The notes below the pieces were generated by a model. That model had not been told where the DNA came from, ran no database searches, and saw nothing but the letters and a program-made list of their open reading frames with translations. DNA of 64,000 nt from assembly GCF_004770995.1 (NCBI RefSeq), contig NZ_RQHW01000047.1:558001-622000 (forward strand), read 5' to 3'. Shown here in pieces: positions 37,117 through 45,955 of this stretch (positions within the stretch are counted from its first letter, which is position 1; the number at the start of each line of letters is the position of its first letter). The position numbers and the translations under genes were made by a program. This DNA comes from Leptospira idonii. Lineage in GTDB: Bacteria > Spirochaetota > Leptospiria > Leptospirales > Leptospiraceae.

Positions 37117-38292
37117 ATGGAAATCTCCTCCGCAAGAAAAGAAGAACTGGTTCGTTACAGACGAACCATTCATAAACTTCCCGAACTGAAATACGAAGAA
37201 AAACAAACTGCTGCCTTTGTTTCTTCCCACTTACGAAAATTAGGTTATAGTTTCGAAGAAAATATTGCGGAAACCGGAATCGTCTGCCTGGTAGATTCAG
37301 GTCTTCCTGGAAAAACGGTTCTCGTGCGGGCGGATATGGATGCTCTCCCCATTCTGGAAGAAAATCATCACGATTACAAAAGCACCGTAGACGGCAAAAT
37401 GCATGCCTGCGGTCACGACGGTCATACTAGCGTTCTCATGGGGCTTTCTTCCGAGCTCAAAGAATCTCTTTCCAGTTTCGTTCCCAAAGGAAGAGTTCTT
37501 CTTTGTTTCCAACCAGCCGAAGAAGGCGGTTCCGGCGCGGATAAGATGATCGAAGCTGGAATTTTGGAGAAATACAATGTGGATGCTTGTTTTGCGCTGC
37601 ATGTATGGAATCATATCGATTTAGGAAAGTTAGGCGTAGTTAACGGAACGATGATGGCTTCCGTAGACGAATTTCATATCGTTGTCAAAGGTACGAGCGG
37701 TCACGGCGCTATGCCGCAACATACTGTGGATCCTATCGTAGTCGGTGCTCATATCGTTACCGCCTTACAAACGATCGTTTCCAGAAATGTGGATCCTTTA
37801 GAACCTTGTGTTGTTACTGTAGGGTCTTTCCATTCGGGAAACGCATTCAATGTCATTCCGGAAACGGCTGAACTCAGAGGAACAGTAAGAACCTATTCCA
37901 AAGAAGTTTATGAATCTGTTCCTTTAAAACTGGAAAAACTAGTGAAAGGAGTCGCCTCTTCTTTCGGAGCCGAAGTGGAGTTCAATTACACTCGAGTCGA
38001 CAAACCGACGATCAACGACCCTGAGATGGCGGACATCGTTCGAAAGGCTGGAAAAAAAATCCTAGGTCCGGACTCCATTACGGAAGAAAACACACGAACC
38101 ATGGGAGGGGAAGATTTTTCCGCCTTCCTGATGAAACGCCCAGGCTGTTACTTTTTCATCGGTTCCAGAAACGAATCCAAAGGTTATGTACATTCTCATC
38201 ATAGTTCTTTTTTCGATTTCGATGAAGACTCCCTTCCCATCGGACTTTCGGTGATGAAAGAAGTCATCAAAACCTATTTAGAAACAGGCTAA
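37117..38292 (+). CDS. M20 family metal-dependent amidohydrolase
   Basis: A 391-residue zinc hydrolase of the M20D type (N-acyl-amino-acid/hippurate hydrolase-like). Metal motifs are [20 protein letters not shown], and [22 protein letters not shown] begins the lid domain and [10 protein letters not shown] and HHSSFF close the site. Substrate is uncertain among N-acyl amino acids, IAA-amino acid-like conjugates and succinyl-DAP-like compounds. It is probably co-transcribed with the TolC-like gene. Confidence 0.9.
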   Translation: MEISSARKEELVRYRRTIHKLPELKYEEKQTAAFVSSHLRKLGYSFEENIAETGIVCLVDSGLPGKTVLVRADMDALPILEENHHDYKSTVDGKMHACGHDGHTSVLMGLSSELKESLSSFVPKGRVLLCFQPAEEGGSGADKMIEAGILEKYNVDACFALHVWNHIDLGKLGVVNGTMMASVDEFHIVVKGTSGHGAMPQHTVDPIVVGAHIVTALQTIVSRNVDPLEPCVVTVGSFHSGNAFNVIPETAELRGTVRTYSKEVYESVPLKLEKLVKGVASSFGAEVEFNYTRVDKPTINDPEMADIVRKAGKKILGPDSITEENTRTMGGEDFSAFLMKRPGCYFFIGSRNESKGYVHSHHSSFFDFDEDSLPIGLSVMKEVIKTYLETG

Positions 38293-38350
38293 ATCCTTTT
38301 TTTCAAATTTTGGAAATTATCCTTTACATAAGTTTTATCCGAGAAATTAG

Positions 38351-38362
38351 TTAGATATCTAA
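38351..38362. promoter_or_regulatory. SlyA/MarR-type palindrome TTAGATATCTAA
   Basis: Perfect 12-bp palindrome fitting TTAGNNNNCTAA, the consensus known for SlyA-like MarR regulators. It lies 21 bases upstream of the enoyl-CoA hydratase ATG, near a possible -35 TTTACA at 38323. A MarR-family gene sits at the other end of the same gene. Binding is inferred only. Confidence 0.5.
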
Positions 38363-38383
38363 TCTTTTTGCAAGGAATCAAAA

Positions 38384-39145
38384 ATGATCCATTTCGAAAA
38401 CCAATCAGGAATCATCACAATCTCCATCGATACGAACGAATCCAACAGCTTCGATTTGAATAGTTTCCGGGAATTAAACGAGAGACTGGATGCCGCTTAT
38501 AAAGAGAACGGTAAAGTTTTGATCTTAAGAAGTTCCCGTCCTAAAGTTTTTTCCCAAGGACTCAACCTAAGCCAATTGAACGGAGAAAAAGACGAATCCG
38601 TTTTAAGAACATTTTTGGGATACTTCTACGAGATTTTACAAAAGATATATTTTTTTCCTGCTCCCGTCATTGCGGAATTAGGCGGCCATGCGATGGGTTA
38701 CGGAGCGATGTTGGCTTTGGTCAGCGATTTTCGTTACGGCCTGGAAAACGCAAGGATCGGGCTTCCCGAAGTAAAAATAGGAATTAGAGTTCCCGCATTC
38801 ATCATTCAATTATTGGCGGATGTTATTGGAAAAAACGAAGCGAAAGAACATGTTCTTTTGGGAGATGCTTATAAAACTTCGGAAGCTCTGGAAATAGGAC
38901 TTTTGGACGAATTGTATTCGGATCCTGAAAAACTAAAGGAATCCGTTTCTAAATTTGCAGTGAAGATTTCAAAAAATTCGAAAGAGGCCACTGCAGCAAC
39001 GAAAGAAGCGATCCGATCCTTATCTACGGATCTCAAAGCCACGATTCTTTTGGATTTGGAAAAAACTTTTTCCAATTTGAAGACAAAGGATGCGATAGAA
39101 GGAGTGAACGCAGCTGTAGAAGGAAGAAGGCCGAACTTCAACTAA
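38384..39145 (+). CDS. Enoyl-CoA hydratase/isomerase family protein
   Basis: A 253-residue crotonase-fold protein. The oxyanion-hole segments are VFSQGLNLSQL and ELGGHAMGYGAMLALVSDF; GLPEVKIGI carries the residue equivalent to a catalytic Glu. The exact reaction, such as hydration or isomerisation, is not determined. It converges with the MarR gene, with 4 bp between ends, and has a palindromic site in its leader. Confidence 0.88.
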   Translation: MIHFENQSGIITISIDTNESNSFDLNSFRELNERLDAAYKENGKVLILRSSRPKVFSQGLNLSQLNGEKDESVLRTFLGYFYEILQKIYFFPAPVIAELGGHAMGYGAMLALVSDFRYGLENARIGLPEVKIGIRVPAFIIQLLADVIGKNEAKEHVLLGDAYKTSEALEIGLLDELYSDPEKLKESVSKFAVKISKNSKEATAATKEAIRSLSTDLKATILLDLEKTFSNLKTKDAIEGVNAAVEGRRPNFN

Positions 39146-39149
39146 CAGC

Positions 39150-39596
39150 TTAAAGCTTTTTTCTGGTATGGAGATATACTTTCTCCAAAAGCAGATACAA
39201 ATCTTCTGATTCTTTCTCATTCACTCCCCAGAGGGAAAGGGAAAAAACTCTGGAGCTGATGCGAAGGGCAATGGGACGAAATCCCCTGCCCTTTTTCGTA
39301 AGATGGACTTTATATTCCCTTTTGTCTTCCTCTGAAATCTCCTTATTCACAAGACCTATACTTTCCAATTTATTGACTAAAATGGTGACGGTAGGTTTTT
39401 TTCTATGAATCGCCTCGGAGATGTTGGTCATATTCTGAGAGTCTTTTTTACGGATGAGATAGGTTAAAATCTCGAAATGAGATGCGGATAAGGAAGGATA
39501 TCCCACTTTCTTTAATTCCTGTTCAATTGTATCCGTCAAAAATTCGGACAGTCTCCCTATGAATTGAACGGAATTAAATCGGTCGTTTTTTCTCAC
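39150..39596 (-). CDS. MarR-family transcriptional regulator
   Basis: A 148-residue winged-helix regulator. The HTH is NISEAIHRKKPTVTILVNKLE (read within 62-82), and the wing is EISEEDKREYKVHLTKKG, both typical of MarR. It is the last gene of the minus-strand operon (thiolase-like, GT9, aminopeptidase) and converges with the enoyl-CoA hydratase gene, whose promoter region carries a matching type of palindrome, suggesting that gene as a target. Confidence 0.9.
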   Translation of the reverse strand: MRKNDRFNSVQFIGRLSEFLTDTIEQELKKVGYPSLSASHFEILTYLIRKKDSQNMTNISEAIHRKKPTVTILVNKLESIGLVNKEISEEDKREYKVHLTKKGRGFRPIALRISSRVFSLSLWGVNEKESEDLYLLLEKVYLHTRKKL

Positions 39597-39617
39597 TGGA
39601 AGAAATCCGATCGCCTA

Positions 39618-40934
39618 TTATGATTTTAACGCTTCTATTTCCGAAATCTCTTTAGGAATTGCAGCGGTTAGGTTTACAGGATTTTTACCGTCGATCAAAA
39701 TATCGTCTTCGATTCGGATTCCTATCCCTCTGAATTCTTCCGGGATGGTTTCGTCTTCCGGATCGAAATAAAGTCCAGGTTCCACAGTGATGATTTGGCC
39801 GTTCTTTAACTGTCTGCTTTTGCCTTCGATATAGTATTTTCCAACGTCGTGCACATCCATTCCCAGATAGTGTCCTGTTCTATGCATATAAAACTTACGA
39901 TAAGTTCCTTTTTCGATGATGCTGTCGATGCTTCCCGTTAAAAATCCCATTTCTTTCAAACAATCGGCCAAAAAATAGACCGTCTTTTTATGAATTTCAT
40001 TGAATTCGACTCCTTCTTTGGAATATTGAATCGCATTCTTTTGGGAATGAAGCACAACTTCATAGATAGTCTTTTGTGCTTCCGTAAATTTTTTCCCTGC
40101 GGGGAAAACTCTGGTTACGTCTGCGGTGTAATAGTTCCATTCCGCACCGGAATCGACTAACACTAAATCGTTGTCTTTCAAAACGCAGTTGTTGTCCACA
40201 TAGTGCAAAATGCACGCATTTTTACCTGCAGCAACGATATGTCCGTATCCTCCACCCCAGGAGCCGTGTTTCAGATACTCCGCTTCCAAAATGGATTCCA
40301 ATTCGAATTCGTACATTCCCGGTTTGGATTCTTTGATGATTCTTTCGTGTCCTAAATGAGTGATATGAGCGGCCTGAGAGATGATTTGGATCTCTTCCTT
40401 GGACTTTTGCATTCTCATTTCATGAAGAAATGCAGGTTCGATGATTTTTTCAGGTCCGAAATTTCCTTCCCTGGCTCTGGATGAAACAAGTTTCGCTGTT
40501 TGGATCAGATCTTTGTCTCTATCCGAATCGATTCCGAAAAAATAATAAAGAGTATGATTTCCCAAAAGAAGTTCCGTTTTTTGGGAATCCCAATCGGACA
40601 AATCGTAAGTAACATCTAACTTTAGTTTTTCTTTAATTTTCTGTTTTCCAAGGCGGATTCCCGTCCAAATTTCCTTTTCCTTATCCTTGGGAAGGCAGAA
40701 CATCCCCGCTTGTTTTTTCGAAATAAACAGAATCGCGTCCGATTCTACAATTCCGGTCAGATAATAAAAATCGGAATCCTGCCGGAACTTATATTCCACA
40801 TCTCTGTTCCGGATTTTATGTTGTGCGGCAAAGAGGAAAAGAATCTCTCCATCACCTAATTTTGATTTTACTTCTTCGATTCTTTTGATATAGACGGAAT
40901 CACTTACTTCTTTCATTTTAATTGCGGATTTCAT
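39618..40934 (-). CDS. pepP: Aminopeptidase P (Xaa-Pro aminopeptidase)
   Basis: A 438-residue M24B metalloprotease that removes an N-terminal residue before proline. The N-terminal domain has SDFYYLTGI. The pita-bread domain has metal ligands in VDSGAEWNYYTADVTR, HRTGHYLGMDVHDVG, VEPGLYF and GIRIEDDILI. It overlaps the GT9 gene by 4 bp and marR lies 21 bp downstream. Confidence 0.95.
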   Translation of the reverse strand: MKSAIKMKEVSDSVYIKRIEEVKSKLGDGEILFLFAAQHKIRNRDVEYKFRQDSDFYYLTGIVESDAILFISKKQAGMFCLPKDKEKEIWTGIRLGKQKIKEKLKLDVTYDLSDWDSQKTELLLGNHTLYYFFGIDSDRDKDLIQTAKLVSSRAREGNFGPEKIIEPAFLHEMRMQKSKEEIQIISQAAHITHLGHERIIKESKPGMYEFELESILEAEYLKHGSWGGGYGHIVAAGKNACILHYVDNNCVLKDNDLVLVDSGAEWNYYTADVTRVFPAGKKFTEAQKTIYEVVLHSQKNAIQYSKEGVEFNEIHKKTVYFLADCLKEMGFLTGSIDSIIEKGTYRKFYMHRTGHYLGMDVHDVGKYYIEGKSRQLKNGQIITVEPGLYFDPEDETIPEEFRGIGIRIEDDILIDGKNPVNLTAAIPKEISEIEALKS

Positions 40935-41998
40935 TCTTCTTTCAATATCTCCTCTAAAGAGTCAAAAATTTTCTGTGGTTGTTGGTCCAACATACATCGG
41001 AAATGGGATTCAGGGCAAATCCTTCCTCCGTGAATTCCGCAAGGCCTACATTTTAGACCTGTGATTTCCATGATTTTCTGTTTTTCGGAAAGTGTGGAGT
41101 ATCCGAAAGCGGGAACGGTCGCTCCATAGATCATCACAGTAGGGATGTTAAATGCCGATGCGAAATGGATCGGACTGGAGTCGTTGGAAATCACCGCCTT
41201 GGCATTTTGAATCCAAACGGAAAGTTCCGATAAACTTGTTTTCCCGATGAGAGATAAAAAACGAGATCTTTCTTTCTCCCTCAAAGGCTCTATCCCTAAG
41301 AGAGAACGGATTTTTTCCTCAATGGGAAGATCTGCTTTAGAGCCGATTAGGATCACATTCTCGGTTCGTTTTCTTAAAATCAGACTGATGACACTGGCGA
41401 ACTTTTCTTCCGGCATCCTTTTGGTTTCCCACAAAGAGGACGCTGCGATGAGTATATAATTTTTTTCAGCGATCTTCAAAGAAGAAGAAAGGGTTTGGAA
41501 TTTTTTTTCATCCGCTTCCTTGAGATAGAGATACGGCCTTCTTTCCCTTCCCCTGGGGTATTCCGATTCGGAGGAAAACAATAAGGAAAATAATTTATCG
41601 ACTTCATGAGGACCCAGTCTGGGTCTAGAGACGGATTTTGTATGTAAAAATGAGAATCCTGACTCTTTGTATCCGATTCGAATAGGAGCGCCTGTCAGAC
41701 GACTGAGGATACTGGAGCGAAACGAAAAATGAGGAGAATAAACAAGATCGTATTTTTCCCTTCTCAGAGAAAAGGCGAATTCCAGAAAACGGAAGATATT
41801 TTTTTTAATTCTTTTTTTATCGAGAGGAATCAGTTTTTGAATGTCCGGATTTCCATCTAATACCTGTTCTGTTCCTTGATTTACAATGAGATGAATTTCC
41901 GAATCTGGAAACAAATTTTTAACCGCCCTAAAGAAAGGAGTCGATAGAATCAAATCCCCCAAAAAGGCAGTTTGTATGATGAGTATCTTTTGGTTCAT
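40931..41998 (-). CDS. Glycosyltransferase family 9 (heptosyltransferase-like)
   Basis: A 355-residue GT-B glycosyltransferase of the ADP-heptose:LPS family. Evidence includes the N-terminal IIQTAFLGDLILSTPFFRAV, the nucleotide-binding SNDSSPIHFASAFNIPTVMIYG region (two adjacent blocks) and the family Cys-rich segment GLKCRPCG. It acts at the inner face of the membrane on LPS core. It overlaps both its neighbours by 4 bp, in an operon with unrelated enzymes. Confidence 0.9.
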   Translation of the reverse strand: MNQKILIIQTAFLGDLILSTPFFRAVKNLFPDSEIHLIVNQGTEQVLDGNPDIQKLIPLDKKRIKKNIFRFLEFAFSLRREKYDLVYSPHFSFRSSILSRLTGAPIRIGYKESGFSFLHTKSVSRPRLGPHEVDKLFSLLFSSESEYPRGRERRPYLYLKEADEKKFQTLSSSLKIAEKNYILIAASSLWETKRMPEEKFASVISLILRKRTENVILIGSKADLPIEEKIRSLLGIEPLREKERSRFLSLIGKTSLSELSVWIQNAKAVISNDSSPIHFASAFNIPTVMIYGATVPAFGYSTLSEKQKIMEITGLKCRPCGIHGGRICPESHFRCMLDQQPQKIFDSLEEILKEE

Positions 41999-43098
41999 TT
42001 CTCTCTTTCTAGGATGGTAGCAAAATTGTTCGTTGCCAGTCCACCAATACTATGAGAGAGAGCGATTCGTTTCTCCTGCCAAAGATCGAAAAACCTGCAG
42101 ATTTCTACGATCTGTGCCAACCCGGAAGCTCCTACCGGATGTCCTCTGGACTTGAGCCCTCCGGACGCATTGATGGGAAGCTGCCCTTCCGGATGAGTAA
42201 GCCCGCTTACCACCTTGGCAAGAGCTTCTCCTCTTCCAAAAAGCCCTGCATCCTCCGCACCTATGATTTCGAAAGGAGTGAATGCATCATGAAGTTCCGC
42301 AAAATCCACATCCTTGGGACCGACTCCCGCTTCTTCATAGGCTTTGCCGAAGGCAGTCACACTGGAGGAAAAACTGGGATCACCCGAGGGAAGAAATGCG
42401 GCAGTTCCATGTCCCATCCCTTTCACGCTCACCTTACTTTTTTCTGCGGAAAGGATCACGGAAGCGCATCCGTCCGAAAGAGGAGATATATCGTAAAGTC
42501 CCAAAGGGCTGGTGATCATAGGTTGTTTTTCATAATCTTCCCAAGTCAGATTTTTTTTGATTTGGGCCTTCGGATTTTTTAAACCGTTATCGTGCAGTTT
42601 TTTGGAGATCGCAAACAAGTCTTTTGCCTTATAACCGTATAACTCTAGATAACGTCGAGTGAACATAGCACCGCCTTGCGCCATGGACATGCCCAACCTT
42701 CTTTGCTGGTCGGATAGAACGGAACCTAACAAAAGATTATTCTCTTCCCGATTCAACTGAGACATGATCTCAGTCGCTACGACTAACCCATGTTTAAATC
42801 TTCCGCTGAGAATGAGATTCACACCTAGTTGCAGTGCGGAAGCTCCTGAAGAAGACGCTGTTTCCACCCTTATAGAATAAGGATTTTTTAAACCCAAAGA
42901 AGATGCTAGTTTTGCAGGAAGATGATAGTCTTTCGTGTATACGTCAGGCGAAAAACCGGCATAAATGAGAAACTCTATCTTGTGAGATTGAAACTCATTT
43001 ACTGATTGTTTGGTGGTTTGATAGGATAATTCAAGATGATTGCCAGTAAATTTGCCGAAATGACTGAGACTTGGACCATGAATAAAAACTTTCGCCAT
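41995..43098 (-). CDS. SCP-x-type thiolase-fold protein lacking the nucleophilic Cys
   Basis: A 367-residue thiolase-fold protein of the lipid-transfer/archaeal thiolase-like branch. It has ELHDAFTPFEI and GGLKSRGHPVGASG, which carry the two conserved catalytic His residues. At the usual VEGACASG block it reads VETASSSG, with Ser82 where the acyl-accepting Cys should be. It may be a catalytically altered thiolase, perhaps with a partner protein. It is the first gene of the operon and diverges from bfr. Confidence 0.85.
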   Translation of the reverse strand: MAKVFIHGPSLSHFGKFTGNHLELSYQTTKQSVNEFQSHKIEFLIYAGFSPDVYTKDYHLPAKLASSLGLKNPYSIRVETASSSGASALQLGVNLILSGRFKHGLVVATEIMSQLNREENNLLLGSVLSDQQRRLGMSMAQGGAMFTRRYLELYGYKAKDLFAISKKLHDNGLKNPKAQIKKNLTWEDYEKQPMITSPLGLYDISPLSDGCASVILSAEKSKVSVKGMGHGTAAFLPSGDPSFSSSVTAFGKAYEEAGVGPKDVDFAELHDAFTPFEIIGAEDAGLFGRGEALAKVVSGLTHPEGQLPINASGGLKSRGHPVGASGLAQIVEICRFFDLWQEKRIALSHSIGGLATNNFATILEREK

Positions 43099-43130
43099 AA
43101 GAATATAGTTTAAGCTTGCAGTTATTGCGA

Positions 43131-43145
43131 AAGCATTTTATGCTT
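43131..43145. promoter_or_regulatory. Short palindrome upstream of bfr
   Basis: AAGCAT and ATGCTT separated by TTT, at 43131-43145, between the thiolase-like gene (-) and bfr (+), 28 bases before the bfr ATG. It may be an operator; nothing ties it to a known regulator. Confidence 0.3.
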
Positions 43146-43173
43146 CCCTAAAGACAGAAAGGAAGGATTCGTC

Positions 43174-43650
43174 ATGAAAGGAAAAAAAGAAGTCTTAGAA
43201 ATTCTTGCGGAAGTTTTGTCCGCAGAGTTAACAGCAATCAATCAATATTTCATTCACGCCAAACTTTGCAAAAACTGGGGTTACCTTGTACTTGCGGATT
43301 ATCTCAGAAAAGAGTCCATCGAAGAGATGAAACATGCGGATGATATCATAGAAAGAATTTTATATTTGGACGGGATTCCCGATCTTCAAAAATACATGAA
43401 GCTGAACGTAGGAAAAACGGTTCCGGAACTCTTGGAAAACGATCTGCAATTGGAATACAATGCTGTGGAACGTTTAGGTCGAGGGATTGACATCTGCGTT
43501 GCGCTGAAAGATTTTGGAACCAGAGAACTGTTCGAAAGAATCCTCGTTTCCGAAGAGGAACATATCGACTGGATCGAAACTCAGAAAAGCATCATCGCAG
43601 ACATTGGTCTCGATAAATACTTGGCTGAAAAACTGGGAGAATCCGAATAA
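43174..43650 (+). CDS. bfr: Bacterioferritin
   Basis: A 158-residue haem-containing ferritin that stores iron as a 24-mer. The ferroxidase residues are in place: Glu18, Glu51, His54, a Glu in LQLEYN near 94, and Glu/His in SEEEHIDW near 127-130. Met52 is the expected haem ligand. AAAGGAAGGA precedes the ATG. Its TAA overlaps the proposed ATA start of the next gene (the bases AATAA). Confidence 0.96.
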   Translation: MKGKKEVLEILAEVLSAELTAINQYFIHAKLCKNWGYLVLADYLRKESIEEMKHADDIIERILYLDGIPDLQKYMKLNVGKTVPELLENDLQLEYNAVERLGRGIDICVALKDFGTRELFERILVSEEEHIDWIETQKSIIADIGLDKYLAEKLGESE

Positions 43651-44795
43651 AAACTTCTACTTCTGTCTATCATGCGGTTTGCGGGGAAGGTCTTTCCCCG
43701 CTTTTGACTCAGGAAATTTTGGACAACCACCTCAACGTTGTCAGCTCCAATAGAGGAGGAGTTTTTTTCTCCGGCAAAACCGATAAAGTCATTAACTTCT
43801 GCATTTCCTCCAAGTTCGCTTCCAGAATCAATCTTCAACTTCTCCAAGAAAAAGCGGAACACTACGAAGATCTTTATGCAAAGGCAAAAAAGATAAACTG
43901 GGAAAAATGGATCACCGAAGACCTTTCCTTTCGAATCGACGCCCAAACCAAAGACAGCCTTCATAATTCTCAATTCGCAACCCATAAACTCAAGGATGCG
44001 ATTTTAGATGCGTTGAGAGAAAAAAAGGTTCCTCTTCCCGATATCCAAAAAAGAGTTTCCGATATAACCATAGTTTTACGATCCTTCCTGGACAAATTCA
44101 GCATTGAGCTTTCCTTAACGGGAGAATCTCTGGGAAGAAGAGGATATCGTCTGGAATCGGGAGCAGCTCCCGTAAGAGAGCCGATCGCACAAGCCATGTT
44201 GGAAATTTCGGAATGGAAACCTGGTTCCACGATCGTCGATCCTATGTGCGGCTCAGGAACCATCCTCATTGAGGCGGCACTTAGAGAAAAACTGTTAGGC
44301 GAAATCAATAAATTCATTCTGGCGGAATCTCCCATCTTCACCGGTTTATTTCCCGATTATGTTTTTTCGGAAGCTCAAAAACAAAAACCGAAAACTCCTC
44401 ATTTCTTCGGATTCGATATCGATCCGGAAGCGATTCGAATCGCTAAAGAAAATGCGTATGAAGCAGGTGTGGAAGATTGGATCCAATTTGACACAGGGGA
44501 TGTTCTGAACATACAGAATCGTTTCGGTGAAAATGGTCATATCATCACCAACCCTCCTTACGGAGATAGATTGGGAAAACCGATCGAAAATTTAAGAGAG
44601 ATGTACTTTCAAATGGGAAGAGTTTTTAAAAACGAATTTCCAGGATGGAAGTTAACAGTGTTATGCGGTGAGTTTTCCCTGCTAGGCAAATTGGCAATGA
44701 AAGAAAAAAATCATCTTCCATTAAGACATGCCAATCTGAAAGCAAAGATCGTAGACTACCAAATCAAGGGAAAAGAACAAACTTTAAAACAATGA
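43647..44795 (+). CDS. RlmL/RlmKL-type 23S rRNA m2G2445 methyltransferase
   Basis: A SAM-dependent methyltransferase closely matching the N-terminal half of E. coli RlmL: HAVCGEGLSPLL, NRGGVFFSG, KFASRI, NSQFATHKLKDAILDA, SGESLGRRGYR-like GESLGRRGYR, DPMCGSGTILIEAAL, and the NPPY motif. THUMP and Rossmann domains give 382 residues. No ATG, GTG or TTG lies upstream in frame before TTG 43704, yet the homologous N-terminus begins before that. ATA at 43647, 7 bases after GGGAG and overlapping the bfr stop, is the best start. Confidence 0.85.
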   Translation: MKTSTSVYHAVCGEGLSPLLTQEILDNHLNVVSSNRGGVFFSGKTDKVINFCISSKFASRINLQLLQEKAEHYEDLYAKAKKINWEKWITEDLSFRIDAQTKDSLHNSQFATHKLKDAILDALREKKVPLPDIQKRVSDITIVLRSFLDKFSIELSLTGESLGRRGYRLESGAAPVREPIAQAMLEISEWKPGSTIVDPMCGSGTILIEAALREKLLGEINKFILAESPIFTGLFPDYVFSEAQKQKPKTPHFFGFDIDPEAIRIAKENAYEAGVEDWIQFDTGDVLNIQNRFGENGHIITNPPYGDRLGKPIENLREMYFQMGRVFKNEFPGWKLTVLCGEFSLLGKLAMKEKNHLPLRHANLKAKIVDYQIKGKEQTLKQ

Positions 44796-45955
44796 ATTCC
44801 AAAGACATACTTTCCAGAGTATTTGAAATCACTAGAGATCCCAGAGACGGACTTCTCTTTTTACAAGAATTCAAATCCTTATCTCCGGAAAGTTTTGCCT
44901 TACTCTTTGCCGATTCGGAAACGATTTTAGAAAGTTCGGAAGCCTTGTTTTCCGACATCAAACTTCTCCATCAATTGGATCTTTTTCCCGTTGTGGTTTT
45001 GGAAGAAAACTCCTACCACTATCTCAAACTTTTTTTCAACACAGAACATAAATCCGACGGAGGAGAATCTAAATTCGGAATCGGATTTCCGTTTCAAATC
45101 ATAGTGAAACGGGACGACTTGCTCTCCGACGTAAAGACATCCATAGAAAAAAAGAAAATTCCCATATTGATTTGGAATCCGGATAAATACAGCTTCGTTC
45201 ATTTTTTGGAACAAACAAGAGCCATTTTAAAATCGAACAAAATCATCATCGTAGATTCTAACGGCCCCATTCGGGATGAAAAAACGGGAAAAATCGTTTC
45301 TATGATCGCAGCCGACTCCTCATTGGATGAGTTTCAAACAAAAGAAAACCTTTCTCCGAAAGAGAAACAATTTCTTTCTTTAGCTTCCCATCTGGTCCCT
45401 TCCGTTTCCAATCCTAAGTTCTCTGTCGTTCTTACTTACGCCTATACTTTGTTAAGAGAGCTTTTTACGGTGAAAGGAAGCGGGACACTCGTCAAAAGAA
45501 AAAACAAAGTAGGAAAATACACTGACTTTCATTCGGTAGACTCTAGAAAAGTTTTCGATTTGATCGAATCTTCTTTTTCCAAAAAGCTTAAACCTTCTTT
45601 TTTGGAATCCAAATTCGATCTTTTGTATTTGGAGGAATCTTACTGGGCCTGCGCTTGGCTGCAAAAAACGGAATTCGGTCATCTTCTTTCTAAGTTTGCA
45701 GTAAACGAAATTGCAAGAGGTGCCGGTGTAGGAAGAGACATTTGGGATCTTCTATTGGAAGAAAACACTCCTTTGTTTTGGCGTTCCAAAACGAACAACA
45801 ACATCAATAAATGGTACATGCAAATCGCACAAGGAGTGGAAAAGGATGAAAATTGGTTTTATTATTGGCTCGGCCAAGACTATAAAAATATCCCCGGCAT
45901 CATCGATTATCTAAAAAATCTTCCTGAAGATTTTTACCCTGCCCCATTGATATGA
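44792..45955 (+). CDS. N-acetylglutamate synthase (NAT-domain, vertebrate-type)
   Basis: A 387-residue protein. The C-terminus (about 285-387) is strikingly like the NAT domain of vertebrate-type N-acetylglutamate synthase: LSKFAVNEIARGAGVG, LFWRSKTNNNINKWY, YYWLG and LPEDFYPAP. The N-terminal region (about 1-240) is in the place of the amino-acid kinase domain but has no kinase glycine loop that I see, so it is probably degenerate. It should make N-acetylglutamate for arginine synthesis. Overlap by 4 bp with the upstream and the downstream gene. Confidence 0.82.
   Translation: MNSKDILSRVFEITRDPRDGLLFLQEFKSLSPESFALLFADSETILESSEALFSDIKLLHQLDLFPVVVLEENSYHYLKLFFNTEHKSDGGESKFGIGFPFQIIVKRDDLLSDVKTSIEKKKIPILIWNPDKYSFVHFLEQTRAILKSNKIIIVDSNGPIRDEKTGKIVSMIAADSSLDEFQTKENLSPKEKQFLSLASHLVPSVSNPKFSVVLTYAYTLLRELFTVKGSGTLVKRKNKVGKYTDFHSVDSRKVFDLIESSFSKKLKPSFLESKFDLLYLEESYWACAWLQKTEFGHLLSKFAVNEIARGAGVGRDIWDLLLEENTPLFWRSKTNNNINKWYMQIAQGVEKDENWFYYWLGQDYKNIPGIIDYLKNLPEDFYPAPLI

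Noticed and set aside
42052..42582. 176-codon plus-strand open frame
   Set aside because: Antisense to the thiolase-like gene; no family motif and no ribosome-binding site.
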